Shown here piece after piece: positions 1-8,839 of a stretch of 64,000 nucleotides of DNA. The stretch comes from Acidobacteriota bacterium. GTDB taxonomy: Bacteria; Acidobacteriota; Blastocatellia; RBC074. Both the position numbers and the translations under genes were made by a program. The number at the start of each line of letters is the position of its first letter. Position 1 is the stretch's first letter. The stretch is taken from positions 1-64,000 of the forward strand of contig JACPYM010000011.1 of assembly GCA_016196035.1 (NCBI GenBank), given 5' to 3'. The notes under the pieces were generated by a model. That model did no database searches and was not told the DNA's origin. It worked only from the letters and a program-made list of their open reading frames with translations.

Positions 1-192
1 AACCCACGGGCAGCGCGCAATCATTTGCGCGTCGCGTCAGCGACGCTTGAAACACGCGACCATTCAAGCGTCGCTGACGCGACGCGGGTTTGTGGCGCGG
101 ATACCGTGGGTTGAAAACCCACGGCTAAATTCAACCGCCGCGAACGCGGCAAAAACAATTTTCAAAACACGAGATAACTTAGTTTCTCGTGT
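1..192. repeat. Composite palindromic repeat, type A copy 1 (runs off left edge)
   Basis: Several nested palindromes are visible. Arms at 29-52 and 63-85 form a GTCGCGTCAGCGAC inverted repeat. A CCGTGGGTT...AACCCACGG hairpin lies at 104-124, a GCCGC/GCGGC hairpin at 137-150, and a terminal hairpin at 167-192 with arms ACACGAGA/TCTCGTGT. Read on the minus strand, the whole block matches 28253 to about 28450 almost base for base. The block ends exactly where homology to XisH begins, so it appears to have inserted there. Confidence 0.9.
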
Positions 193-513
193 ATTGAGTA
201 TCAGGAATTGACGCTCTATGCTGACTTGGCGGCAGAGCGGGCGTTAGCGGCGGAACGGGCTGGGCAGAAGATCGTGGTGGAGGTCAAAAGCTTCGTTGGC
301 CTTGCCAAGCTGCAAGAGTTGAAGATCGCGTTGGGGCAGTACGACATTTATGCCAGCTTTCTGGAATTGCTCGCGCCTGAACGCAAGCTCTACGCCGCGG
401 TGAGCGCGCAGATTCACGCGGATTTCTTCAGCCGCTCGGCGATTCAAGTGGTGATGCGCCGGACGCGGCTGCCGCTGATCGTAGTGGACATTAGACATCG
501 AGGAGGTTGTGCA
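178..513 (+). pseudogene. xisH: XisH-like protein, 5'-truncated by repeat insertion
   Basis: XisH proteins (fdxN-element excision controlling factor, a PD-(D/E)XK-like fold, about 138 residues) contain a conserved LYADLAAE...KIVVEVKSF...LGQY segment. That segment is present here (LYADLAAERALAAERAGQ, then KIVVEVKSFVG). The first roughly 30 residues are missing. The frame is open only back to a TAA at 175-177, and the upstream DNA is the repeat ending near 192. No ATG precedes the conserved part, and TTG at 208 is the first usable start. The usual stop before xisI is also absent, so the fragment reads in frame into XisI. I infer a broken gene. A functional short fusion protein cannot be excluded. 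Confidence 0.75.
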
Positions 514-855
514 ATGGATCAACTAACCAAATACCGCGAACTCATCAAACAAATCCTGACTGAATATGTCACCCTAACGAAGCGCACTAAGACGACAGGG
601 CCCGAATCACAGTTGTTGATGGATGACGTGCGGGGTCATTACATGTGGCTCAAATTGGGTTGGGAAAAGGGACGGCGCGTGCAATACATCACTGTTTACG
701 TGCGCCTGTGTGATGGGAAACTCTGGATCGAAGAGGACTGGACGGAAGACGGTATTGCCACCGAGTTGCTGCGTGCGGGCGTCCCCCAAGAAGACATCGT
801 GCTGGCCTTTAACGCGCCAGATTCCAGGTCGCAGACGGAATCGGTTGCTGCTTAG
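514..855 (+). CDS. xisI: XisI-like protein
   Basis: This reads as a 113-residue protein, the normal XisI length. The start is ATG at 514 behind an AGGAGG at 501-506. Recognisable XisI features are the MDQLTKYRELIKQIL opening, the DHYxxxxxGW-like segment (here GHYMWLKLGW), the DGKLWIEEDWTEDGIATEL block, and a closing GVPQEDIVLAF. XisI and XisH were named from control of fdxN element excision in Anabaena. Many genomes carry the pair without that element, so the role here is unknown. The partner xisH directly upstream is truncated by a repeat, which may leave XisI an orphan. Confidence 0.85.
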   Translation: MDQLTKYRELIKQILTEYVTLTKRTKTTGPESQLLMDDVRGHYMWLKLGWEKGRRVQYITVYVRLCDGKLWIEEDWTEDGIATELLRAGVPQEDIVLAFNAPDSRSQTESVAA

Positions 856-920
856 CCGCTGTGGCATTCAAACTGATGCTCTTCACACAAAACGACTCAT
901 CTTTCACTAACACCTCCACT

Positions 921-1871
921 GTGAATTTCTGGCTCGGCGTGGATGGCGGCGGTACCAATTGCCGCGCCGCACTCGCTGATGCCGCAGGCAAAGTGCTGGG
1001 CGCCGGGCAAGCGGAGGCCGCCAATCTCATCCGCGTAGGGGTGGAAGCGGCTGTCGCACATATTCAGCAAGCCGTTGCCGCAGCCTGCGCCCAGGCGGGC
1101 GTCAGCGTGGCGCAAATTACCGGCGCGTGTTTTGGCTTAGCAGGCGTCGGCAATGCACAACATCACGCGGCGATGTTGGCGGCCTTGCGAGCGACGTTTC
1201 CGATTCCACATTTGCTGCTCGAAACCGATGCGCGCATCGCGTTGGCCGGGGCGACCGATTTGCAGCCGGGCGTGGTCGTTATCGCGGGGACGGGTTCGAT
1301 TGCCTGTGGCATCAATGCGCGCGGCCAATTTGCGCGCGCGGGCGGCTGGGGGCCGGCGATGGGTGATGAGGGCAGCGGGTTTTATATCGGACGTCGCGCG
1401 CTGGCGGCGGTGGTGATGGCTTTTGACGAACGCGGAGCCGCCACCAGTCTGAGCGGGCCTGTCTGCCAGCACTTTCACGTCAGCGCGCCGCCCGAATTGC
1501 CACCCGTGATTTACAGTGAACCGGTCAAAGTGATGCACGAGATTGCCCAGCTTTCCAAACTGGTGGTCGCGCACGCGCAAACGGGCGATACCGTGGCGCT
1601 GGGCATTCTGACCGATGCTGCGCACGAGTTGGCGCGCGCCGTCAACGCTGTGATCAGGAAACTCGGTATGCAAGATGAAGCGTTTCGCGTGGCCTATGTG
1701 GGCGGCGTGTTCGGCGCGGGGGACTTGATGCTGGAGCCGTTGCGGCGGGCGGTGCGTGCTGGCGCGCCATGGGCGGAAGTCGCGCCGCCGTTGCTGCCGC
1801 CCGTGCAGGGCGCGGTGAAATTGGCGCGGGGCTTGTCGGCGGCTTTACCAAACGCTCATCTCAACGCGTGA
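921..1871 (+). CDS. BadF/BadG-family N-acetylglucosamine (or N-acetylmuramic acid) kinase
   Basis: This protein has the ASKHA fold of the BadF/BadG/BcrA/BcrD family. The phosphate-1 motif GVDGGGTN is next to the start, an internal VVIAGTGS phosphate-2 motif and a GDEGSGFYIG segment follow, and the C-terminal half contains VAYVGGVFGAG. Family members phosphorylate GlcNAc, and the MurK subgroup phosphorylates MurNAc, using ATP in the cytoplasm. I chose GTG at 921 because members normally begin a few residues before the GVDGGGT motif. In-frame starts at 861 (GTG) and 876 (ATG) are also possible, and none has a clear ribosome site. murQ lies 7.6 kb downstream on the same strand, which supports a role in muropeptide amino-sugar recycling. 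The 3' end overlaps the convergent anti-sigma gene by 11 bp. Confidence 0.85.
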   Translation: MNFWLGVDGGGTNCRAALADAAGKVLGAGQAEAANLIRVGVEAAVAHIQQAVAAACAQAGVSVAQITGACFGLAGVGNAQHHAAMLAALRATFPIPHLLLETDARIALAGATDLQPGVVVIAGTGSIACGINARGQFARAGGWGPAMGDEGSGFYIGRRALAAVVMAFDERGAATSLSGPVCQHFHVSAPPELPPVIYSEPVKVMHEIAQLSKLVVAHAQTGDTVALGILTDAAHELARAVNAVIRKLGMQDEAFRVAYVGGVFGAGDLMLEPLRRAVRAGAPWAEVAPPLLPPVQGAVKLARGLSAALPNAHLNA

Positions 1872-2640
1872 CTTGAAAGGTGTACTGCTCAGCCCGAATT
1901 GAACCTGCTGTCGCCATCAGGTTGATTTGATATGCACCGGCGGGTAATTGCGCGGTCGGCACCGTTAAAACAAGCTGTTGTTGCTGGCCTTGCTTGAGCA
2001 GGCGCAAGCCATCCCAACGTTGTTCCTTACCCAACTCGTCACGCAAGACGGCCTGATACGCTCCGCTTTCCACTTGTTCCAATTCAAGAATGAGTTGAAT
2101 TTGCGTAGCGCCGGACGGCACAGCAATGAAATTGCCTGCCGCGCCGCCGCGCGTCGCGAAAGGCAGCAGCGTGAACGAGGCCAGTGGTGGCGTGGTGGCG
2201 CTGCTGGTATGCCATATCCCCCAACCCACGGCCGCGAGTAACACGAACGCGGCGGCATAGGTCAAAGGAGAACTCAACCAGGCGCGCCACCAAGGTATGG
2301 GCGGGCTGGGCGCGAGCGTGAAGGTCGCTTGATTTTGTGGGGCGACAGGCTCGCGGGCCGCCGCTTCTTTCGCGAGTTGTTGGTGCAAGGCTTGCGCCCA
2401 ACGTAAGCGTGTGCGGCGTTCCGGGGCGGCCAGAAAGGTTTGCTCGAATTGTTGCCGGTCGGCGGGACTCAATTCATCGGCAATGTATTCATCCATCAAC
2501 TCGTCTTCTTCAGCCTGCAACAACTCAAAAAAATCGCCGTCGTGCAGTAAACGCTCTTCCAAAGCTGCGCTGGGTTCAGCCGCTAGGACTCCAAGCAGAT
2601 ATTTTTTTATTTGTGTAGCTTCCATGTCTGTTCTAAACAT
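1861..2640 (-). CDS. Putative single-pass membrane anti-sigma factor
   Basis: This is a 259-residue protein. Residues 1-110 form an acidic, helical cytoplasmic region (LLHDGDFFELLQAEEDELMDEYI). A membrane segment follows at about residues 135-155 (LTYAAAFVLLAAVGWGIW), then a periplasmic beta-rich domain. It has no HxxxCxxC zinc motif of ZAS anti-sigma factors, so the call rests on topology and on position 196 bp downstream of an ECF sigma gene on the same strand. An AGGTG sequence lies just before ATG 2640. The outer domain could sense an envelope signal or be a proteolysis target. Such sigma/putative anti-sigma pairs next to CHAT-TPR genes are common in Acidobacteriota (family knowledge). 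Direct binding is not shown. Confidence 0.65.
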   Translation of the reverse strand: MFRTDMEATQIKKYLLGVLAAEPSAALEERLLHDGDFFELLQAEEDELMDEYIADELSPADRQQFEQTFLAAPERRTRLRWAQALHQQLAKEAAAREPVAPQNQATFTLAPSPPIPWWRAWLSSPLTYAAAFVLLAAVGWGIWHTSSATTPPLASFTLLPFATRGGAAGNFIAVPSGATQIQLILELEQVESGAYQAVLRDELGKEQRWDGLRLLKQGQQQQLVLTVPTAQLPAGAYQINLMATAGSIRAEQYTFQVTR

Positions 2641-2836
2641 TTTTCACCTGCACCATCAACCTGCACCCAAAAATGGGAAATTCTTTTCTCACGAACCGCG
2701 CTTTCAAACTGTTATGGGCAAGGCGCACATTTTATTTCATCGGTACTCGCGCGAACGTTGGGTCGCGGGGGCTGATTCGGTTCCAAAGTCTTTTAGGTAT
2801 CTTCAACATCGCTCTTGGGTTAAAGCCATTCGACCG

Positions 2837-3382
2837 TTATTTCTCCAGGCCTTCGCACAGGTATTGAAAAAGTTGTTGGCGCAACCGGTGGACACGGATT
2901 TTGAGCGCGTTATCGCTCAGCCCGTATTGCTCGGCCAAGCGGCGGCGGTGCTCGATCTTGGCGCGTTTGTCGTATTGGTAGTAAGCGGTCACCAACTGAC
3001 GCTGCTCCGGTTCCAGGCGTTGTAAGCAGCGTTCCAGGCATTGCGCTTGATGTTCTGCTTCGGCGGCTGATTCAGGGGGCGGTAAAGGCAGCGGCGCAGG
3101 TTTGACCTTGGTATATTCACGGAAGATGAAATTGGCGATGCCGTAAAAATAGAGTTTACGGTCGCCCTGATAGGTGGGGGCGATTTCCGGCAGCTTGGCG
3201 CTCACGCGATTGAAGGTTTCATCCGCCAATTCGTCCGGCGTGTGACAGCCGCGCGCGGTGAAGATTTTGATCAAGCGCTGGCGAATTTCTTCGTAGCACT
3301 TACCGGCGCTTTCGCGCTCTGGCCCAAGCCAATCCAGCAATTGGTCGAAGGCTTCCGGCGTCAGTTCCCAGTCTTTTTTCAT
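2837..3382 (-). CDS. RNA polymerase ECF-type sigma factor
   Basis: This is a 181-residue sigma factor with only regions 2 and 4. Region 2 is recognisable in DELADETFNRVSAKLP and DRKLYFYGIANFIFREYTK. A proline-rich linker (PAPLPLPPP) follows, then region 4 with LEPEQRQLVTAYY and the HTH core LAEQYGLSDNALKIRVHRLR. It directs transcription of a small regulon whose members cannot be read from here. It starts 22 bp after the stop of the CHAT-TPR gene with no clear Shine-Dalgarno, which suggests co-transcription and perhaps translational coupling. The putative anti-sigma follows. The protease-sigma-anti-sigma order is the basis of the main finding. Confidence 0.85.
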   Translation of the reverse strand: MKKDWELTPEAFDQLLDWLGPERESAGKCYEEIRQRLIKIFTARGCHTPDELADETFNRVSAKLPEIAPTYQGDRKLYFYGIANFIFREYTKVKPAPLPLPPPESAAEAEHQAQCLERCLQRLEPEQRQLVTAYYQYDKRAKIEHRRRLAEQYGLSDNALKIRVHRLRQQLFQYLCEGLEK

Positions 3383-3404
3383 TGAGGGGTGATGCGCGAG
3401 CGCT

Positions 3405-6400
3405 TCAGTTTCGCGGGGGCGCGTGGGGAGCGCCTGGGGAACTGAAATTGCGCGGTTCTCCTTGCAAGATAAACGCCGCCCAAAAGAAAGGCGCGCTGGT
3501 GCGAGGTTGGTTCAACATCTCCAATTGCGCTTGCCGTAAGGCGGCGGCGGGGGCGCGCTTTTCCTGCAACATACCTTGATAAAAGCGGCCCATCAACGCC
3601 GGGGTGGTGTGGTCGTTGACCTTCCACAAACTAGCGACGACCCGCGTGGCGCCCGCATACATAAAGCCGCGCGTCAACGCGATCAGCCCTTCGCCCCGCA
3701 CCTCTTTGCCCAGCGCCGTCTCGCAGGCGCTCAGCACGATCAGTTCGGCGGGCAATTTCAACCGGTAGATTTCGTGCATCCGCAACAGACCGTCCGTCTT
3801 TTTCCCGTCGGGTTGAACGCAGGACAGGAACAGGCCGGAAAGTTCAGGATGCGCGCCGTCCAAGTGTCCATGTGTAGCAAAATGCAGGATGCTGTAGGCG
3901 CTCAATTGCGGGCCATCCAGAATGCCGCGATTGACGTCGAAGCCTTTCAAAATAAGACTTTGCTCCGGTGCCGCATACTTCCGAATCGCTTCAGCCTCTT
4001 CGTCTGCATTGAACAAACGTGTGAGTGGGATCAGGGCGCCGTCATGCGCACGCACGGACAACCCTGACGAGACTGCTGATGGCTGTGTGGTAGCCAATGC
4101 CTGGCCCGCCATCTTGGAGCTTGTCGAACGTAACCGTCCATCATCGGAGTTGTAAACCGGATCAGCCAAAACGGCAAGCAGTTTAGCGTTCGGTGGCCGC
4201 GCCGCCCGTTGCCGCCGCAATTCCGCCAGCACCGCGCCGGAGGGCAAGCTGGTGATCTCGAATTTCGTCAGCAAGGGCGTTCCCGCCGGCGCGCCCGGCA
4301 AGGGCAAGGCGCAGAACGGCAGGTATTGCAGCGCGCCATCACTGACCACGAGCAAGCTGGGCTGCTGCAACTGTGCCAGCAATTCAGGCGGCAAAAGCAT
4401 TTCGCTGAGCCGGGCAGCTTCCTGCCAATACTGTGCATCGGCCTGGCGGACGTATTCGCCGAAGGTTTCCTGGGGAGCGTGCAAGCGCGCCGTGAGTCGT
4501 TCATAAACACACTGCGCCTGTGTTTCAATCTCGCTGCGTTTGGCTAACTGCCAACTGCGCACTTGTTGCGGCGTGATCAACCACACATAGCTGCGTTCTT
4601 CACCAAAAGCATATTCCAGCAGCGCCGTCTGTCCATCCAGCAATTGCCGTTGCACGGTGCGCGCGTCAGTCAGCGGCGGCTGTGTCAGCGCGGCATAGCC
4701 GGGCGCGGCTTGGCGCAGCTCGCCCTCCAGCGTAGCCAATTGTAAGCGCAACTCGCGCACCTCACGGGTCAAGGCCGCCTGCTCTTCGGGCTTGACCTCG
4801 GAAAGCAAACGATTGGCCGCGACGTTTAACTGTTCCTGCAAGGCGCGCTCGCGTTCAAGCAAGGCGAGCGGCAAACCGGTGCGCATCTCGGCGCGGCTCT
4901 CGTTGAGCATTTCGCGTAGGGTGCGCGCGCGCGCTTGCTCGTTCATTTGCCAGGCGCGCGCGGCAAACCCGGCCTGTGGCTGCCGTTCGTGCTGGCGCAT
5001 CAGGATGTCCACGTACAAGCCGTAGCTCTTTTGCACGGTGGCGAAATAGGATTCGCGCAATTGGCGATTAGCGACGCGTTCGCGCAACGTTTCGATTAGT
5101 TGGCGGGCGCGCTTGATTTCCTGTTGCGCCGCCGCCAAACGCCCGAGGTCGCGCTGGGCGTGCGCCAAATTGTGCCGCGTGGTGATTTCGCCCAAACGGT
5201 CTTCGTACTTTTGGCAAATGGGGAGGGCCTGGCGGTAGTAAGCCAACGCGCGCGCTTGCTCGCCCACGGCTTCGTAACGGTTGCCGATGAGGTTGAGCGT
5301 GAGCGCTTCTTCCTGCTTATTCCCGACCTGTTTTGAAAGTGGCAGGGCCTGTTGGTAAAACGCCCCGGCTTGGCTCAGTTCGCCTCGCAACTCGTGCACC
5401 ACGCCAATCTTCCTGAGCATCAAGGCCTGGATGCGTTGATGCCCATGTTGTTCGCTCAAGAGCAGCGCCTTTTGTAAATGAACCAAGGCCTTTTCCGGCT
5501 CTTTCAAGTGCAGATGCGCGTGGCCGAGCAGGCTATGCGCCAGCTCTTGTTGTAACGACAACTGCAGCGTGTCGGCTAAGGCCAACTGTTGCTCGGCAGC
5601 ATCTATCGCATCCTGCTCTTCGCCGAGTTCCAGGTAGGTGTAGCCGAGTCCGGCCAGGGCGCTGACTTCTCCGAGCCGATTGCCGGCTTGCCGGTGAATG
5701 CCCAGGGCCTGCTCGTAATAGCTCAGCGCTTGCTGGAAATTGCCCAATTTGATGTTGGTGACGCCCAAACCGATTTTGGCGCTGGCTTGCCCTTCCGTGT
5801 TGCCAAGCCCTTCCCAGAGTTGCAGCGCCTTCAGGTAATCCGCCTGGGCGAGCGGTACTTGGCCGAGGTCTGTTTTAGCGTTGGCGAGTTGCAGATAGGC
5901 GTTGGCTTCGCCCTCTTGATCATTCAACGCTTTCCAGTGCTGCAAGGCTTGTTGCAAATAGCCGAGGGCGGCCTGTTCCTGGCTTGAATAATAGTGCGTT
6001 AGGCCCAAGCCAAACAGCGTCAAGGCTTCTTCGTGCCGGTCGCCCAGCGCGCGCCAACCCTGCAAGGCCAACTGGTATTGGTTGGTGGAGCGGCGCAAAA
6101 CCTCGGTTGATTGTTGTTCGTGCAGCAACTCAGCCGCTTCCATCGTCCTTTCGGTCAGCACCCGGCGCGCGTCCTGCGCCGCGCTGCCGCGTTGCTCCAA
6201 CCACTGGAGTTCATATTCCAAATTGGCTGTGGTGGCGTCGAGTTTGCTGATTTCGATGACAACCTTGCCGGGAGCTTCAGCCAGCAAAGAAAAATGTGTC
6301 TCGCCGAAGCGGCGGCTGTTGCTGCAATGCTGAATGTTTCCGTGGGCGTCGTAAACCGCCCAGATCAAACCGAAGCCACTTGGCCGCAGACTGAAGCGCA

Positions 6401-6671
6401 GGAACGAAGCGCGCGGCGCTTGCACCGTGTAGCGATGTGTCTGTCCGGCGCTGATGACTTGCCTGATTGGTTGGGCCAGCGTGAGCGTTGGCTTGGTTGC
6501 CGTGATGGGGGTTGGCCTTGTCGAAACGTTTTTAAGCGCGCTGGCGTTGAGATAGAGCAGCGCCGCCAAGCTGAGCAGCAAGCCCGCGCCACACACGAAT
6601 GGACGTGATGGGCGACCGGGCAAGCCTAATCCGCGACGCTGCCAAAACGGGGGAGTGGAGGGCGCTTTCAT
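3405..6671 (-). CDS. Membrane-anchored TPR-CHAT domain protease-like protein
   Basis: This is a 1088-residue protein. An N-terminal signal anchor lies at about residues 24-42 (PFVCGAGLLLSLAALLYL). A beta-rich segment covers about 65-160, and roughly eight to nine tetratricopeptide repeats cover about 195-520 (for example ALTLFGLGLTHYYSSQEQAA and AYLQLANAKTDLGQ). A helical linker leads to a C-terminal CHAT domain. The caspase-like catalytic pair is intact: His934 in LHFATHGH and Cys983 in VLSACETA, followed by the typical GEGLIALTRGFMYAG. CHAT is a clan CD peptidase fold shared with separase and caspases. TPRs normally bind the activating partner or substrate. The N-terminal anchor would place most of the protein outside the inner membrane. 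It is followed after 22 bp by an ECF sigma gene and preceded by a second, C11-type protease. Substrate unknown. Confidence 0.9.
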   Translation of the reverse strand: MKAPSTPPFWQRRGLGLPGRPSRPFVCGAGLLLSLAALLYLNASALKNVSTRPTPITATKPTLTLAQPIRQVISAGQTHRYTVQAPRASFLRFSLRPSGFGLIWAVYDAHGNIQHCSNSRRFGETHFSLLAEAPGKVVIEISKLDATTANLEYELQWLEQRGSAAQDARRVLTERTMEAAELLHEQQSTEVLRRSTNQYQLALQGWRALGDRHEEALTLFGLGLTHYYSSQEQAALGYLQQALQHWKALNDQEGEANAYLQLANAKTDLGQVPLAQADYLKALQLWEGLGNTEGQASAKIGLGVTNIKLGNFQQALSYYEQALGIHRQAGNRLGEVSALAGLGYTYLELGEEQDAIDAAEQQLALADTLQLSLQQELAHSLLGHAHLHLKEPEKALVHLQKALLLSEQHGHQRIQALMLRKIGVVHELRGELSQAGAFYQQALPLSKQVGNKQEEALTLNLIGNRYEAVGEQARALAYYRQALPICQKYEDRLGEITTRHNLAHAQRDLGRLAAAQQEIKRARQLIETLRERVANRQLRESYFATVQKSYGLYVDILMRQHERQPQAGFAARAWQMNEQARARTLREMLNESRAEMRTGLPLALLERERALQEQLNVAANRLLSEVKPEEQAALTREVRELRLQLATLEGELRQAAPGYAALTQPPLTDARTVQRQLLDGQTALLEYAFGEERSYVWLITPQQVRSWQLAKRSEIETQAQCVYERLTARLHAPQETFGEYVRQADAQYWQEAARLSEMLLPPELLAQLQQPSLLVVSDGALQYLPFCALPLPGAPAGTPLLTKFEITSLPSGAVLAELRRQRAARPPNAKLLAVLADPVYNSDDGRLRSTSSKMAGQALATTQPSAVSSGLSVRAHDGALIPLTRLFNADEEAEAIRKYAAPEQSLILKGFDVNRGILDGPQLSAYSILHFATHGHLDGAHPELSGLFLSCVQPDGKKTDGLLRMHEIYRLKLPAELIVLSACETALGKEVRGEGLIALTRGFMYAGATRVVASLWKVNDHTTPALMGRFYQGMLQEKRAPAAALRQAQLEMLNQPRTSAPFFWAAFILQGEPRNFSSPGAPHAPPRN

Positions 6672-6821
6672 AAACGCTACTGCATTGTTTGCGAGGTCTG
6701 TTTTCGGTTGTGCTTCTGATGTCTAGCACTTGGATTGATCGTGGCGGAAGAATAGTACGTTTCTGGCTGAGATGAAAAGCAATATCCTTCCGCACCGATT
6801 TTGACACTACGGTTGCGCCGC

Positions 6822-8669
6822 TTAATCCGCCTTTTGCGAAGAGGCGGGTAGCTCCGCTTGGGGGCTAGGGCATTGACCGTCTGTGGTGGTTCCTTCAACA
6901 GTAGGAGGCAGAGGGAACAGCCCCGTCGGCGGGGCTGGAATCCTTTCAGGACTGCCTTGATCTGCTTTTTCGGGATTGCCCTGACCTGCTTTTTCGGGAT
7001 TGCCCTGACCTGCTTTTTCAGGATTGCCCTGGCCTGCTTTTTCAGGATTGCCTTGACCTGCCTTTTCAGGGTTGCCCTGGCCTGCTTTTTCAGGATTGCC
7101 CTGGCCTGCTTTTTCAGGATTGCCTTGACCTGCCTTTTCAGGGTTGCCCTGGCCTGCTTTTTCAGGATTGCCCTGCCCTGCCTTTTCAGGATTGCCTTGC
7201 CCTGCTTTGACCGCGCCGATGCCGGTCAATGCGCCTGCCCCGCGCAGCGCCGCCGCAACCTGTTCACCATTCACGCGGTCTCCCAGTTCCTCGTCGAGTT
7301 TCAGCAATAGCTCATGCCACCCCGTCACCTGTCCGAATTGCACCGTGCCATAGCTCTCGGCCGGTGCGACCAGCGGGAAGTAAACCGAAACGCCGCGCGC
7401 GTTGCGGACACGGTAGCCGCTGAAACCATAATCGAAAACCAACGCTTCGGGTTGCGCCGGAGCGCCGGCGAAAAGCGCTTGCCGGACGGCCTGGCAACGC
7501 GAGCGAATCGTTTCTTTGGTGGTGAGCATCTCCAACCGGTAGCAGAAATCGTAAAGGTCAACGTAGTTCGCGACAAAAAAGCTCTGCGTGTAAGCGCGCG
7601 CCAAGACAAGTTGCGCGAGCACCGCGGCTTTTTCATGCGGTTGCGCGAGCCAATCCAGCAGGTTTTGTGTCAACTCGCGCAGCGCCTGAACCGTCCCGTA
7701 CCAGTTCGTCAAGTTGCAGATCGCTTTCGTTACGTCGCGATCCCGTTCGCTATAAAAGCGCAAATAGTCGCGCACAATCCACACCGACAACTCCTCCGGC
7801 GACATCCGCGTATGCTGGTGCAGATGCTTCAGAATACGCTCATAGGGCCAACTCTCCAGTGCGATGGTGTCTTCGGAAGCCACCAGAAAGCGGGCACTCT
7901 CGCGCACCGCATAGCCCAGTTCGGCAAATCCCATCAGACAAACATCCATCCCCAAAATATCAATCGGCGCCGGAAACTTGGCGGCAGCCAGGGCCGACGC
8001 CAGGCCTGCGAGACTCAGCACGTCGAGAGATTGTTGGGCTAATTCGTGTGGCGTGTTGTCATCCAATATACCGAGGCCAAAATTTTGTAGCGGTTGGCCG
8101 CCCACTTTCTGACCGGGCACATGCATGACGGACACAGCAGCGGAAGACTGCTCGGCGACCGGCTGCTGCACTGCGTGATAACTGCTTGGATAGGTGTGCA
8201 GCCTGCCTTGCAGGTTGACGCCCAGAGTCTGACCGGCGGGCAGCGTCTCATGTGTGACGAAGCTGTTGGTGGTCAGCCCGGCGGCGCGATGCGGGTCGGT
8301 CAACTGTTGCCAGCCGTTGCCGTGGCCCCAGAGGACGACAAGGTAGTGGTTGGCCGGGTAATTTTTCTGGCCCCAACAAAGGAAAGCCGTCAATTCCGCC
8401 GGGTCGCCGGTGTTGATTTCCGGCAAGGTCTCGACCACGTCCTCTTTCAGCCGGGTCGTTTCGTCGTGCAGCCGGTAGCGGAAGGTTTGGCTGGACGAGC
8501 GGGTGTCGAGTTGGGCCAGCAGGTTGAGTTTGCCGTCAAGTGAGCCAACCTTTTTCATTGCTTCGAGGTTGGCAAAGGCGGCGTCTTCCAATTCGTTATC
8601 AGCGGCGAAATAGACCATCACGGTCCAATCCGCTGTCGCGACGGAATTAGGGGAAGTATTGGTTTGCAT
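6822..8669 (-). CDS. Clostripain-like (C11 family) cysteine peptidase with C-terminal octapeptide repeats
   Basis: This is a 615-residue protein. The N-terminus carries the C11 signature WTVMVYFAADNELEDAAF. The catalytic dyad is present: His116 in VVLWGHGNGW and Cys244 in LGMDVCLMGFAELGYAVR. Clostripain-type enzymes are clan CD peptidases that cut after Arg or Lys and often self-process. No signal peptide is visible, so a cytoplasmic location is likely. After the peptidase part (to about residue 470), residues 488-575 are eleven copies of an eight-residue unit with consensus KAGQGNPE. A proline-rich tail of 40 residues follows. It is the first gene of a minus-strand group, with the CHAT-TPR gene 150 bp downstream and the sigma pair after it. 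Pairing of two clan CD-type peptidases is unusual. Confidence 0.88.
   Translation of the reverse strand: MQTNTSPNSVATADWTVMVYFAADNELEDAAFANLEAMKKVGSLDGKLNLLAQLDTRSSSQTFRYRLHDETTRLKEDVVETLPEINTGDPAELTAFLCWGQKNYPANHYLVVLWGHGNGWQQLTDPHRAAGLTTNSFVTHETLPAGQTLGVNLQGRLHTYPSSYHAVQQPVAEQSSAAVSVMHVPGQKVGGQPLQNFGLGILDDNTPHELAQQSLDVLSLAGLASALAAAKFPAPIDILGMDVCLMGFAELGYAVRESARFLVASEDTIALESWPYERILKHLHQHTRMSPEELSVWIVRDYLRFYSERDRDVTKAICNLTNWYGTVQALRELTQNLLDWLAQPHEKAAVLAQLVLARAYTQSFFVANYVDLYDFCYRLEMLTTKETIRSRCQAVRQALFAGAPAQPEALVFDYGFSGYRVRNARGVSVYFPLVAPAESYGTVQFGQVTGWHELLLKLDEELGDRVNGEQVAAALRGAGALTGIGAVKAGQGNPEKAGQGNPEKAGQGNPEKAGQGNPEKAGQGNPEKAGQGNPEKAGQGNPEKAGQGNPEKAGQGNPEKAGQGNPEKADQGSPERIPAPPTGLFPLPPTVEGTTTDGQCPSPQAELPASSQKAD
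6945..7208. repeat. 11 x 24-bp in-frame tandem repeat
   Basis: Eleven uninterrupted 24-bp units encode the octapeptide repeats of the C11 peptidase. On the plus strand the unit resembles TTCAGGATTGCCCTGGCCTG plus four bases. Units 4-5-6 (from the low-coordinate end) are identical to units 7-8-9. This 72-bp higher-order repeat indicates a recent block duplication. Units 2 and 3 are also identical to each other. Confidence 0.95.
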
Positions 8670-8839
8670 GGTCAGTTCTCCTTACATGGTGTGTGAAATG
8701 GACGGAAACCACCGGGCTGGCCGCTGATTTTGACTGCTCATAATCAGCGGCGGCTGGCGCGGTAGCGAATGGCGAAACTGTGTGTTGACCCGTGTTTGCT
8801 AAGTGTCTATGTCTGTTAAGTGCGTGCCAACTCGTGATA

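Noticed and set aside
2411-3025. Plus-strand open frame of 204 codons over the sigma/anti-sigma region
   Set aside because: It is antisense to both the sigma factor and the anti-sigma gene and has no recognisable motif.
6945-7208. CRISPR array
   Set aside because: The 24-bp units are contiguous without spacers and lie in frame in a protein gene.
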